Source: Hyaloscypha bicolor E (taxonomy: Eukaryota; Ascomycota; Leotiomycetes; Helotiales; Hyaloscyphaceae). Taken from it: a DNA stretch of 64,000 nt. A program made the position numbers and the translations under genes. Positions 1-9,690 of the stretch are shown in pieces; position 1 is the first letter of the stretch, and every line of letters starts with the position of its first letter. Below the pieces are notes generated by a model. That model was given only the letters and a program-made list of their open reading frames with translations, was not told where the DNA came from and made no database searches. The stretch spans positions 2,769,183-2,833,182 of the forward strand of contig NW_020194512.1 of assembly GCF_002865645.1 (NCBI RefSeq), read 5' to 3'.

Positions 1-805
1 TTCCAAACATCTTTGAGCCGTCTTCCATCAACCTAAGCCCGATTATTCTCCCGTTATTAATGCCTCTCTCGGTCTCTCTATGTTCCTTTGTTGCAAACGA
101 TAATCCCATTCATTGTCCCTCCCTCCCCATAGATAACGGTTAGTGAAGGATTTTCCATTCATCCGACGTTCGGTAAACCTCCTATCGAGTATATTAGGGT
201 GATGAGCAGAATCAGAGGGGCAAACAGCTTACGGGGATTATTAGTCGTCGTAAGTAACATTCCACCACTATATTGGGACCGCGTCCACTTGAAGAACCTT
301 TCCGCTAATATTGAAGTTACATAGCATCCAGATTCGTTTGCTAGTAGTGAGATCAAAATCGGGGGACCAGTGGAAAAAGTCGGAATCAGAGTCAAACATT
401 CTTAATAGCTTCGACTTAGCGAAGTCGTTAGCAATGCGTCTCAGCCGATTCCTTGGCTCTCCAGTAACGTTAGTGGTATCAAACCGAATAGCAATGCATA
501 TTTCATGCTACGGACTCAGATTCTTTACCATATCAATAATATAGGAGGGAGGGCAGCGGTCATTATTGGAAGGAGCCTCGCGAGACAAATTTGTCGCATC
601 GTAATTGTGCGGCTTAAAATTGGGACTAGGCTAGAATTAGTAAGGTTAGAAGCGAAGATCTGTCCCTTAACGGCGATATGTACTACAAAATTAAAGGTGA
701 AATCGTCTTTTCAAGACTCAGTAATAATTGGACTTATAATAATATAATTCTTTACTATAATCAAATTATAATACCCTGACTTCGAAGGATCCACTTTTAA
801 AACAC
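1..805. other. anonymous sequence, no supported gene
   Basis: Base composition is balanced up to about 720 and then grades into AT-rich DNA. Both strands have ORFs of 77-80 codons (for example 159-395 minus and 505-747 plus). They overlap one another, mostly lack an ATG, and show no motif I recognise. Partial depletion of CpA suggests light RIP on old repeat DNA. I see no RNA gene or terminator here. Confidence 0.4.
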
Positions 806-820
806 AGTCTTGCAAGCAAT

Positions 821-867
821 TAACCGATTTCCAAGGTTAATACACACCCCAAGCGAATACACACCCT
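821..867 (+). repeat. left inverted arm of TIR element 1
   Basis: 47-bp arm starting TAACCGATTTCCAAGG and containing two copies of AATACACACCC 17 bp apart. It pairs with 1980-2026 on the other strand, with most differences being C-to-T. Confidence 0.7.
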
Positions 868-1979
868 TTTCCCACTAAAACTACCCATCTTTAGACCTTA
901 ATAATTAAATAACTAATAAGTAGATTACCTTTAAAATTCCCATATTACTAGTTTCATATATATTAAATAAGACTATAATATAAAATTTACGTAATATTAC
1001 ATATTACGTAATTAATATTAAGCTTAAAGCTTATAAATTACTAAGTTTAATATTATATAAATAATTTCATAAATAAGATTAATAAATAGAAACTACTTAA
1101 TTTTATATTAATAATATAGCTTATAAAATACATTTATTAAAAAGTTTTATTTATATACCTTTATAATAGAAAGATTTATTTAAAATAGTAATATTTTTAC
1201 AAATTTATTTACTAATTATATTATAATAATTACTTTTTAATTTTTTAATAAAAACTAATATTCTTTATATATTAGAAGAAAATAGAAGAAGAAGTATTTA
1301 ATTATATAAGAGTTTATAATATATTTTAAATTTTAAAGTTTATAACCTTAGTTTTTATTTAAAATAATGATATTATATTAAATAAAAGCATTATTTATAA
1401 AGTATTTTATATAATATTATAAATTAATATATAAAGAATTAAAAGAATTAAATATATTATTAAAAATAAGCTTATATATATTTATATATTTAATAAAAAA
1501 TCTAGTATTATTTTTGTTAATTATATTATATTAATTATAAGGTTATATAAACATTTTATATAATAGAATAGTAGCTTTAGATTAGTTTTATATAAGGTAA
1601 CTTAGCTCTTTACTTTTTTAGTTTTTATTTCTTAATTTAACTTTTTTTTAAAAAAAAAAATATTAAATATAAAACCAGAATTTTATAACTAATATATTAT
1701 TTTATATGAAAATAATAGCCTTAATTTATAATTATATATAAGATAAAGTAAACTTATAAAAATTAAGTTAAAAACATTTATAAATATAAAGATATTAAGT
1801 ATTAAATTAAAGTATTTAAGATTCTTAAAATTTTATATAAAAGCCAAGTTTAAATATCTATATTTAAAACAAAATAAATACTTTATCTTCTCCTCTTTCC
1901 AAATATAAAAGAATTATATTATTATCTTTAATAATTATTTAGTAAATAATTATTTAATATTATGTATTTGGCTAAGATT

Positions 1980-2026
1980 AGGGTATATATTCGCTTGGGG
2001 TATATATTAACCTTGGAATTCGGTTA
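1980..2026 (-). repeat. right inverted arm of TIR element 1
   Basis: Reverse complement of the left arm; it starts TAACCGAATTCCAAGG on the minus strand. The CACACC cores are mutated to TATACC in both tandem units. Confidence 0.7.
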
Positions 2027-2039
2027 TTTGCCCAACGTT

Positions 2040-2548
2040 ACTCTTAAAACCTCATCCTACTTTGCGTGAGATCTATATATACATGTGAATTATTACGACC
2101 GCAAATAAAACTCCAGGGGGCATACTAGGTAGAATCCGGGGGGAATTGTCCCTCGCAAGACTTGTATTTCCCATTATAATCTTCGTTGTGGTACCGTGCT
2201 CGGTCGAGAGGTAGCGGACATGTGGTTCCTGCTTGAATCGCAGCTAGGTATCTCCTAATATCGAGGTTATATAAGTGGCCGTAATCCCTGGCGAGCACTT
2301 CGGTAGTCTCGCACATTATTAATAATATCTTTCCAGGGAATTTCAAGATATAATTATAGAAGTGAAAGTATCGGACGTGCTTATTGTTCACTTCGGGTGC
2401 GGGACGCTTCCAGCTAGCAATTTAACCGACCCTTCAGCTGCTTCCCTTCCATTGCGCCGAGAATACGACAAAGCTTTCGATCTTTTGACTCCAGTGGCCG
2501 CTGCCTCTAACTTGTCGAACGTAATATCAAACGATAGTATCCATCTTT
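2040..2548. other. intergenic, one doubtful minus-strand ORF
   Basis: Balanced composition with no RIP signature as strong as in the flanking element. A minus-strand frame ending at 2125 has an internal ATG near 2316 and would encode about 63 residues (starting MCETTEVLARDYGHLYN). It has no domain I recognise, no visible intron, and lies just beyond the stop of a pseudogene. I do not call it a gene. Confidence 0.3.
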
Positions 2549-3266
2549 TTACAGGCTCCCTCGAAAGATCTTCCGAAGTAGATGTCTCAAGACAACATTG
2601 CCGCCTTCTTGGTCGAACGTGTTGCGAAATATCTTACGTATCTCCTTGGTATATGTTCGCAGCTCTGCTATATCGCGGAAGGTCCGAACCTTTTCCTCAC
2701 TCCCGCTTCGTCCCCATTAAATCAAATCAACGATATTAACGTGCGTCCTTTGCACTGCCTATTATTTGCTTTAGTATGAATCTACCGAATTTCGTTATAC
2801 GATCTCCTACCTCTTCGCATTATTCACATGTTTTCGGAAGCGGGTCGATACTAATTGCCCGGCAAAGCGCATGCCACGCAGTCAAGTCGTTCTCTGTACC
2901 ATACCACAAGTGCAGTTCGCTTTGCAGCGCGTCTTGATATCTGTTCCACGCATCGTCTGATGCGACGCTGCCACGGCCCTATCTTTCTTGTCTCTGCAAG
3001 TTGGCATACGACGTAGCTAGTGGGAGAGAAGGATCATAATCAAACGTTGGGAAAGAGCGGAAAAAGACATCCAGAGGGGTTTCCGTATCCTTTTGGTGAA
3101 TGCGAGAGTCCCGCAGGTGCTGCTCCAGAGCCTCCTCGTTGCCGAAGGATCGATCGCAATCCTCGCAGTCGAAGGACGGCGTATGCGCTGGTGAATCCCG
3201 CAGGTGCTGCTGCAATGCCTCTTCGCTATCGAAAGATTGATCGCAGAGAACACAACGGGAGCTCAT
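2549..3266 (-). pseudogene. C2H2 zinc-finger hypothetical protein, decayed
   Basis: The frame starts at an ATG (3264-3266). Residues 1-57 carry two fingers spaced C-x2-C-x12-H-x6-H: Cys5/Cys8/His21/His28 and Cys34/Cys37/His50/His57. Each finger is followed by a similar LRDS stretch, so they arose by internal duplication. A conserved-looking segment (about residues 62-85, with FFRSFPTFDYDPSLP) follows. The frame runs as exon 1 (3266-2811) and exon 2 (2758-2549) once a 52-bp intron is removed, about 221 codons in all. Three in-frame stops interrupt it: TAG after residue 95, where TGG is likely ancestral; TAA in the TCE/CEE stretch, likely from CAG or CAA; and TAA just before WGRSGSEEK. The first two have the RIP pattern. 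Finger spacing suggests DNA or protein binding in the nucleus; the function is unknown to me. Confidence 0.8.
2759..2810 (-). other. 52-bp spliceosomal intron in the zinc-finger pseudogene
   Basis: On the minus strand it begins GTAGGAG and ends AATAATAG, with a CTAAAG branch-like site about 15 bp before the end. Removing it joins GAA GAG to GCA GTG CAA AGG ACG CAC and keeps the reading frame. No other stretch of the gene needs a gap. Confidence 0.7.
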
Positions 3267-3526
3267 AGTGTTGATTCAATTGTCTACAAGAAGAAATGAT
3301 GACAATCGGAAGCGGTGAGTGGACGGTCTTATTATTCGTGTGACTGGGCGAACGGAGTGGGAGCTATGTCGTGTAACTGCAAACTCTACACCGTCGTCCA
3401 ATAACCTGGTGACACACAAGCTCCAGGAATCCCTGACGTGAGGTGTCTAGAGATGTCGTCCGATCCTCTAAATATAATGTTGTGCTTCTCTACTACAAGG
3501 ACCTCACTTCGGTGAAGTAACTCAAC
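3267..3526. promoter_or_regulatory. divergent intergenic region, 260 bp
   Basis: This gap separates the start codons of the minus-strand zinc-finger pseudogene and the plus-strand 235-aa gene, so it should hold both promoters. I see no convincing TATA box. The plus-strand start has A at -3 (CAACATGT), a good fungal context. The assignment rests on gene layout only. Confidence 0.45.
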
Positions 3527-4294
3527 ATGTCCAAGGTTAGCAAGTTTCCCAAAAGCCAACGAAGGTCGACATACTAATATGCTTCCATATGACAGCCTTT
3601 GCAACCAGCGACTGCAGCGTCAACTCCAAAGACTGCTATCAGAGTTGGGGATGTGCGCTATGATATTAACGTATCCAAAATACCATACCTGTCATCCTTC
3701 GTCGACTTTCAAGCCAATGCCCAACCACAATCAACAGATTTTATTCACGAGCCTATTCCTCTCTTCGATATAGCCCTCAAGGGGATCGAATCTGGCTATC
3801 GCCAGTGTTTCCGATCCCTCCCTGCCGACCTTTCCCAGCACCACATTCTTTGCGACACATATCATTTTCTCCATGTTGACATTCTTTGCGGGCAGTCTAT
3901 CGGCGAGATTATCAGCGATCTGAAATCCGGCGCAGGTGACTATGATCGAGAGGAGCGACGAGAAATCAAGGGTGACAGGTCAAAGGCGCGCGATACGGCG
4001 TTCAAGCTGTTATATTTAATACTGCTAGGGGATTTCACGGATGAGGCGAAAGATAGTACCAAAATCTTTAATGCGGTGCTGTACCTTGTGTCTCACGCGG
4101 CGACTTTCAAATGGAGGACGAGGAGCGTGGTTCGGGCTGCGTACGAGGAGCGATTCGTCGTCTCAACAAAGCAGAAAGCAGCTCTGGATAAGTGGGAAAA
4201 GAAGGATCCTGCTAAGCTAGCAGTAGAAGATGCAGGCGACGTGACGACGGAGGAGGAAGAGCCGTACTATTTTGACTCTGATTATTCGATTTGA
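3527..4294 (+). CDS. conserved-type hypothetical protein, 235 aa, two exons
   Basis: Exon 1 is only ATG TCC AAG (3527-3535), then a 60-bp intron, then exon 2 (3596-4294, TGA stop). The stop-free frame of exon 2 opens with CCT TTG and has no usable ATG of its own; splicing supplies one. The product starts MSKPLQPATAAS. Residues about 18-100 contain IRVGDVRYDINVSKIPYLSS followed by a hydrophobic helical stretch (FDIALKGIESGYRQCF), which looks like the opening of a BTB/POZ-type fold; I am not certain of that. The C-terminus is acidic (EEEEPYYFDSDYS). No signal peptide or membrane segment is visible. The frame is intact and keeps normal CpA/TpG, unlike its surroundings, so it is probably a live gene. 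Its role is unknown; adaptor or scaffold proteins of this kind are common in Pezizomycotina. Confidence 0.82.
3536..3595 (+). other. 60-bp intron after a three-codon exon
   Basis: Starts GTTAGC, has a canonical TACTAAT branch site at about 3571-3577, and ends GACAG at 3595. This is a textbook fungal intron 3' end. Phase 0 splicing joins AAG to CCT. Confidence 0.82.
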
Positions 4295-6039
4295 TTTATG
4301 GCAACTTGTCCCACTTAACGAGAGTGTCTTTGCAACCTATACTTATACCTCTTGAAGTAATCTATCCCCGTACCCTGTGCTTAAAACATCCGCGCCACTT
4401 CTGGATATGCGTTATTAAGAGGCCAAGCTCTATTATTGCAAAGGCACACATATATTTCCTCTTCCTTCTAGACAGTACTAAGAAAAGCCTATAGTATATT
4501 AGTACTACTCCTGCCTTTCCTATATTATGAATTTAATAGAGTTAATTCGATTTATTCTTGGCACCATAAACTTCTATAGATCCCGTATTAAGGAGCCCCC
4601 TTCTTCTATAAGAGCTATAAATACAGTATGCTCGGCCATTAATTTAGTAGAGATAATTAGGTATAGACAAATTAACTCTTTTAACTTATCTATCCCGCTT
4701 TCCTTATCCAGAGTTCTCTTATCTATATATATATACCATATAAAATTAATAATTTGCTCGAGAAGTTAGTCAAGGTGAATTATGGTTTCGAGCTAGATTA
4801 AGGTTAGGGTTTTATGAATCTTAAATAGAATTAGCCTTTTTAGGCTATTAATTCCCCATTTATCTACTAAAACATAAAGCGAAATATAAAGAATAAGTAT
4901 CTTACTAATATTTTCGCTAGGTCTATTATTTATAGCAGGGTTATATATATTATTAAAATTAGATCGGGGCTTAAAAAGAGGAAAGCAAAAAGAACTAAAT
5001 ATTCTAAGAGAGGTTAGTATAGTAATAAGAGAACTTTTCTTCTTTGCCTTCTTTAAATAAACTCTAAAACTCGCCCAGGAATTACTTCCTTGGGATTTGT
5101 CAGGAGATAGTATGGCCTTATTAATAATCAGACCAAGGGAAAAAGGCTATTTACTAGGTCTTACGATTATTTTCGGAGTCAAATAGTCTCCCGTATATAT
5201 AAATTAGGCAAATAATTCGAAGGTTTTTACCTTTACTTCCTCCCATCTGGTTTGGCCGGCTAAGCTCTCTAATATTACTTCATATATGAGAGCGCTTAGT
5301 CCCTGAGATTAGTCTGCGAATAGTACCTCATAGATCTGAATAGGAACCTTATCTATACTAATAATAAACGTGAAAAGGCATAAACGGAGGATCCTAGAAG
5401 GAAGACGTTAGTATTTATAATAATAAGCAGATAGAACCCTAGAGTAGCGAATATGAATATTTCAAATAACGCGGACATTTCGGATTCTAGGGAACCAAGA
5501 GTTTGCGGTATTTAGCCATTAATATTCGATATACTTCACTTTGAACCACGGTTACCCTCGCGTCTCAATGAAATTCGTATACAGTATTATCGCAGTAAGA
5601 AGAATAACGGTAAAGCGCAAATTGAGGCTGGTTAGCAGGTTTAGTACTGTGGTGGGGTTTTTTCTCTCTTGTCCCGTGACTACCGTCACGTGTCCTGCTT
5701 CCCAGGCATGCTGGCGCTAGTTTAAGGGGTTGCATAAGACCTCCGTCCATACGTACGATTAGCCTTCCCAATACATCAACCTTCGGAGCCCCTTATTTTT
5801 GACCATTCGTATTATTTCGTTACTGGTGCTGAGAGTCTTAAGATTATTACTTCTACTTATTTAGCTTCCTACCCTCTTTACCTCCACCCACGCATCCAAC
5901 GCCTATATATGGTCCGAAATCCATATAACAATCAAATCCCCATCACAGTACTATTCTAGGGGGTGATGTACAAGCAGAAAAGGTCCCCCTCGATCACTGC
6001 CGTCATTAAGCGGAACAAGTAGCATTCTCTTACACTTTC
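4295..6039. other. intergenic, partly RIP-mutated, no supported gene
   Basis: AT-rich with moderate CpA loss from about 4500 to 5450, then more balanced to 6039. Short ORFs (for example 4527-4769 plus and 5565-5771 minus) have no recognisable motif. A hairpin-capable motif lies near 5670-5690, where CCGTGAC and GTCACG flank four bases. Probably old repeat remnants. Confidence 0.4.
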
Positions 6040-6041
6040 TA

Positions 6042-6084
6042 CTCAATCTCCCGCTTAAATGCACGGCCCGCCTGAATACACGCC
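6042..6084 (+). repeat. left TIR of element 2
   Basis: Carries two units, CCGCTTAAATGCACGG and CCGCCTGAATACACGCC, offset by 17 bp. It pairs with 7481-7524. Confidence 0.75.
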
Positions 6085-7231
6085 TTACTAGAAAACTAAA
6101 ATATTTAATTATTAAATAACCGTAAATTATATTTATAAATAGTAAGCTATTATAGAATTACTAAGTACTCTATTTCTGTACTCTATATTACTTTTATAAT
6201 AATTTCATAATTTTATTAATAATATTTATACTTTATTAAGAAATAAGTAATTTATTAAAAAGATTAATAAATTTTATAATAATAATAAATCTTATAAAAT
6301 CTTTATATAATTTATTTTAAAATAATATATATTAAATTTCGTAACTTAAATATAACCTTTAAATATCTTGTAAAATAAGAAATATAATTTTAAAGTTTTA
6401 ATTTTTTTAAAAATTAAGTTTTATTTTTAATTTTTCAAAATAATTAAGAGTAATTTATTTTGAAAGAAATTAATTAATTCAATTTTCTTAATATTATTAG
6501 AAAAAAGGTTTAAGGCCTTAAAAGTTTAAAAAATATTTATTATATATATAATTTTAATTTTTAATATAAGTTTTTAATAATTATTATCTTTATTTTAATT
6601 CTTATATATTAATTAAAATTAAAACAAATATTAACTCTTAAATATAGTTCTTAACTTATAAAAAACCTATATTATTAAATAAATTTAGTAAATACTTATT
6701 TTATTTACTAATTTTAAAAAATATTAAAAAAAACTATAATATTTCAATATTTTAAAGATTTAAAAATTAAATAAAAATATTTCTGAGTTTTTTAAGTCCT
6801 ATATGAGTAATACAAGTAGTTTTATTTAAATTTAATTAATAGCTTTTATTTGAAGCTATTATTATTTATAATTTATTTATAATTTTATAATTTTTAAAAG
6901 AATTAAAATATTAATTACTTAATAATATATAAAATATAAATCTTTTATATAAATATATATGCATTAATATATAAAATTCAAAAAACTTAAAGTTTTATTT
7001 TTAGATATTTTATTTCTAAATAAACTAATTTTTTAAAAAAAAATTTAAGAAAAAAATTATATCTTTTATAAATCTTTAAAATAAAGTACTTATATTTATA
7101 ATATTATTATTTTTAAGGTCATAATATATAACGATTGCTATTTTTATATATTATATTTAAAGAAGTAAATTTTTTTATTAATTAATATAAAAGTTATAAT
7201 AGTATTAAAACTATAAGTTTTCGCGACTTTC

Positions 7232-7465
7232 TGTGACGGCTGGTGTCACATGGTTGGTTTCAGCCAAAGGGGTTGGTTTCAGCTAAGGTTCCAAGCTATG
7301 GTTCAAACCAAGCTCGCTTCCAAAGCTCGGCGTTTCAGTAGTCTTGGCCATACCTACTTATCCACTGCCACACCTCACTCCTTCTCTCCTTAGCTTTAGA
7401 TTCTGTAGGACATTGGAATCATAGATCTTTGAGCATCGTTCCATTGCTTTGTTCCTGCCGTCACA
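7232..7465 (+). mobile_element. solo LTR, family S, copy 1
   Basis: A 234-bp unit starting TGTGACGGC and ending GCCGTCACA, flanked on both sides by CTTTC (7227-7231 and 7466-7470). TG...CA ends with a 5-bp target duplication and no coding sequence are the signature of a solo LTR left by recombination of an LTR retrotransposon. A second copy sits inverted at 60128-60360 with its own 5-bp duplication. This copy keeps CpA and TpG sites, so it is less RIP-mutated than the element it landed in and probably arrived later. A short TIR transposon is an alternative; the 5-bp duplication argues against most such classes. Confidence 0.8.
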
Positions 7466-7480
7466 CTTTCTATATAATTC

Positions 7481-7524
7481 GGCCGTGCATTTAAGCGGGG
7501 CGTGCATTTAAGCGGGAAATCGAG
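7481..7524 (-). repeat. right TIR of element 2
   Basis: On the plus strand this reads as two near-identical copies of CGTGCATTTAAGCGGG in tandem. It is less mutated than the core. Confidence 0.75.
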
Positions 7525-7526
7525 TA

Positions 7527-7979
7527 CAGAGGAGAACGTGTGCCGTCGCTATTGGTCGCGGTAATCGCGATAACGGAGCTTAGCTAAGCAAGCCTGTGCT
7601 CAGCACCAGCAGCTGGTATAAGGTAGCAGGCTCCAAGCTAAAAGGCGCTGAAAAGTACATTACTCTACCTGCCTCGCAACGACGGCTGGTACGGGCCACC
7701 TTCAAATGCAACACAACGTCCGATGTTCCTAGACGGCTATAGCTGCGAACTGGCGTCAAAGATTTGAGTTAAGAGTCTGGCCTCGACAAAAAGACTACAT
7801 ACTAATAACTTGCAGGCGAACCATAACTCTATCTTCTTCTATTACGCCGAGAATACTACGAACATTAATTATATCCGATTTCCCGACTCCCAAAAACCAA
7901 ATCCGAACCAAAGGAAATAAGAAACAATTCTCTAGTCTTTCTTATAACAGTCTCATATTATCCGCGCTACTGGTGCCCT
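7527..7979. other. 3' flank of the transposase relic
   Basis: Balanced composition with some CpA intact. It lies between TIR element 2 and the transposase stop codon, so it is probably the 3' untranslated part of the transposase element. I could not find its inverted terminal repeat. Confidence 0.4.
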
Positions 7980-9690
7980 TCATAGCACTCGCACGTCGAT
8001 CATTCGCGCCACTTCTGGCTCTGGCTCTGGCTCTGGCTCATCCGCCTCTGGCTCATCTGCCTCTAGCGCATTACTCTTACGCTTCCGACCACGTTTCCCC
8101 TTGACCTTGGCATCCTTCACAGCACGCGCTGCTCGTACCACTACAATATCCTCAAAGCTTATTACCTTCGCATCCCCTAGTTTAAGTACCTTAATTAATC
8201 GGCAAACCTTGGCTTTATTATTTATTCTAGTCAATATCTGTTTTTTATTATAAAAAAGGGTATATTCGGTAATAAATACCTAGGCAATATTAATAAGCTT
8301 CTATATATGCCTCTCTAGGTATAATATACTCGTCTTATTTAGTATATAAGTATCCTATTTAATTAGATTATATAGTAATATAAGATCCTCTACTAATACT
8401 AGTATTATAGGCATTTATAGTACTTTATATTAATAATAAGAACTTGCTTTTATCTTATTAGCCCTAGATATAATTAATTAAGTAGGGGGCTTTAGTATTA
8501 CTCTAAGAACTCTATCCGGATTAAACGGGAATAAACCGCAAACTGCTTATATAGCTATAATATTTCTTTTTATAAATGCTTTCTTTCTTATAAGGCTATA
8601 TAAAAAAGTGAAATATTACTTACTAATAGTATTTATATTTTCCTTAGAATAGCCTCTCAGCTTTATTATAATAGAAGCTCTTTAAGGAAGCAAATAGTCT
8701 AATATTATAGGGCTAGAGCTTATAGGAAATATAAAAGAAGAGGTAATAATAGAGAATATTATTTGCAAAATAAAACTCTTGGGCTTTAAGAATCTTATAT
8801 ATTCCAAAGCTATTATAGATTAGTACCTATAGCTTCTAGTTAGCCTATTTTCTAGTCTAGGAATTAAATATATATTTAAGCCACTTTAAGCTAATTTTAA
8901 AATTAATATATTTAGAAATAATATATATATAATACTATCTAGAAATAGGAAACATAATTTAGTTACTTTAATAAATAGTAGCTAGCTAAATAATTATTAG
9001 TAATAAAGACTTATTATTAGTATTTATATATTTAATAATAGTAACTATTATATATTTAATACTTATATCTTTATAGTTTTGCAAATTATTTTTATTTATA
9101 AGAATCTTAATAGAGCCAAGTATATATAATATAATTCCCGTCTTATTTATATTATAAATATTTTCTAAGAAAATAGCCGGATCTTCTAATATTTTTCTAA
9201 TTACTTTAAACTAATATAAGATCTTATTATAAATATTATTTTTATAATATTTCTAGGCTATTACCCTTATTTATTATAATTTAAATACTAGATAATACTT
9301 CTAGAAAACTTAAGCCTAGTTCTTATTAGAAGGCTTAGCTACTTTATTTATTAAATATTAGTAAGTAATATTAAAGGCAAAAGCAGGAAAATACTTAATT
9401 TATATAGAATTCCCGAGATTTACTATTAGTATTAAATACTTCTCGAGGGCTTTCTTCTTTAATAAAGTAAAATATAGTTAGCCTTAGGCCTTTATTTCTT
9501 TTAAGGGCTGCCTATAATTATAATAATAAAGAGTATTTAATAGAACTCTATTATATTTAGATATAGTATTATATATTTGAGGCTCTTCTAATAAAAAAGC
9601 CTTTATAAAGGCTTTATTAGTATAATTACTTATATAATATTACTTTTTATATTTTATATAAAGATATTAGAGATTGAAATAACTAGATAA
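7980..9690 (-). pseudogene. Fot1/pogo-type DDE transposase, RIP-inactivated
   Basis: Reading stops as Gln on the minus strand gives a near-continuous transposase. N-terminal half, about 9690-9200: a decayed DNA-binding region with DPAIFLENIYNINKTGI at its end, matching the first catalytic Asp block of the family (YNMDETG, with D and E now N and K). Middle, about 9150-8700: VLIYNSFGIYK, matching the second Asp (D now N), then FYISYKLQPYNIRLFASLKS, matching HTSHKLQPLDVGVFGPLK. At about 8560-8480: CGLFPFNPDRVLRVIPKPP, the family's GLVPFDPDRVL motif. The C-terminus (8234-7980) is intact for 84 codons, basic then acidic (KGKRGRKRKS, then EPEPEPEPE), typical of this clade. CpA survives in the C-terminal part while the rest is heavily mutated. 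The start codon cannot be placed. It would have catalysed cut-and-paste transposition with TA target sites. Confidence 0.82.

Larger units (their letters stand above)
806..2039. mobile_element. TIR element 1, non-autonomous, RIP-mutated
   Basis: Two inverted arms of 47 bp (821-867 and 1980-2026) bound about 1.1 kb of extremely AT-rich sequence with no readable ORF. Each arm contains a tandem pair with a 17-bp period built on AATACACACCC. The left arm keeps CACACC, while the right arm, read in reverse complement, has TATACC; this is the CpA-to-TpA change expected from RIP. Outside the arms the two ends are only loosely similar. TA follows the right end (2039-2040), but the left TA is not obvious, so the outer limits are approximate. 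The TA and the arm layout suggest a Tc1/mariner-pogo type element; that class is inferred. Confidence 0.65.
6042..7524. mobile_element. TIR element 2 with TA target duplication, RIP-mutated core
   Basis: The ends are inverted repeats of about 43 bp (6042-6084 and 7481-7524), opening CTCAATCTCCCGC and CTCGATTTCCCGC, each flanked by TA (6040-6041 and 7525-7526). Each arm contains CCCGCTTAAATGCACG or a variant twice with a 17-bp period, the same architecture as TIR element 1. The core from about 6090 to 7220 is extremely AT-rich and has no ORF. A solo LTR (7232-7465) is inserted near the right end. TA duplication plus TIRs fit the Tc1/mariner-pogo superfamily. Since no transposase is visible inside, the element is non-autonomous or destroyed. 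Confidence 0.75.

Noticed and set aside
3017..3268. ORFs 3017-3253 (minus) and 3020-3268 (plus)
   Set aside because: They overlap the C2H2 frame in other frames; the zinc-finger spacing and intron-compatible continuation decide for 2549-3266.
3386..3604. 72-codon minus-strand ORF across the divergent promoter
   Set aside because: It runs antisense over exon 1 and the intron of the intact gene and has no motif.
5565..5771. 68-codon minus-strand ORF
   Set aside because: No motif, no relative I recognise, and surrounding DNA is partly RIP-mutated.
7232..7465. interpretation as a hAT or Mutator MITE
   Set aside because: Both copies have 5-bp duplications and TG...CA ends. hAT needs 8 bp and Mutator about 9 bp, so a solo LTR fits better.
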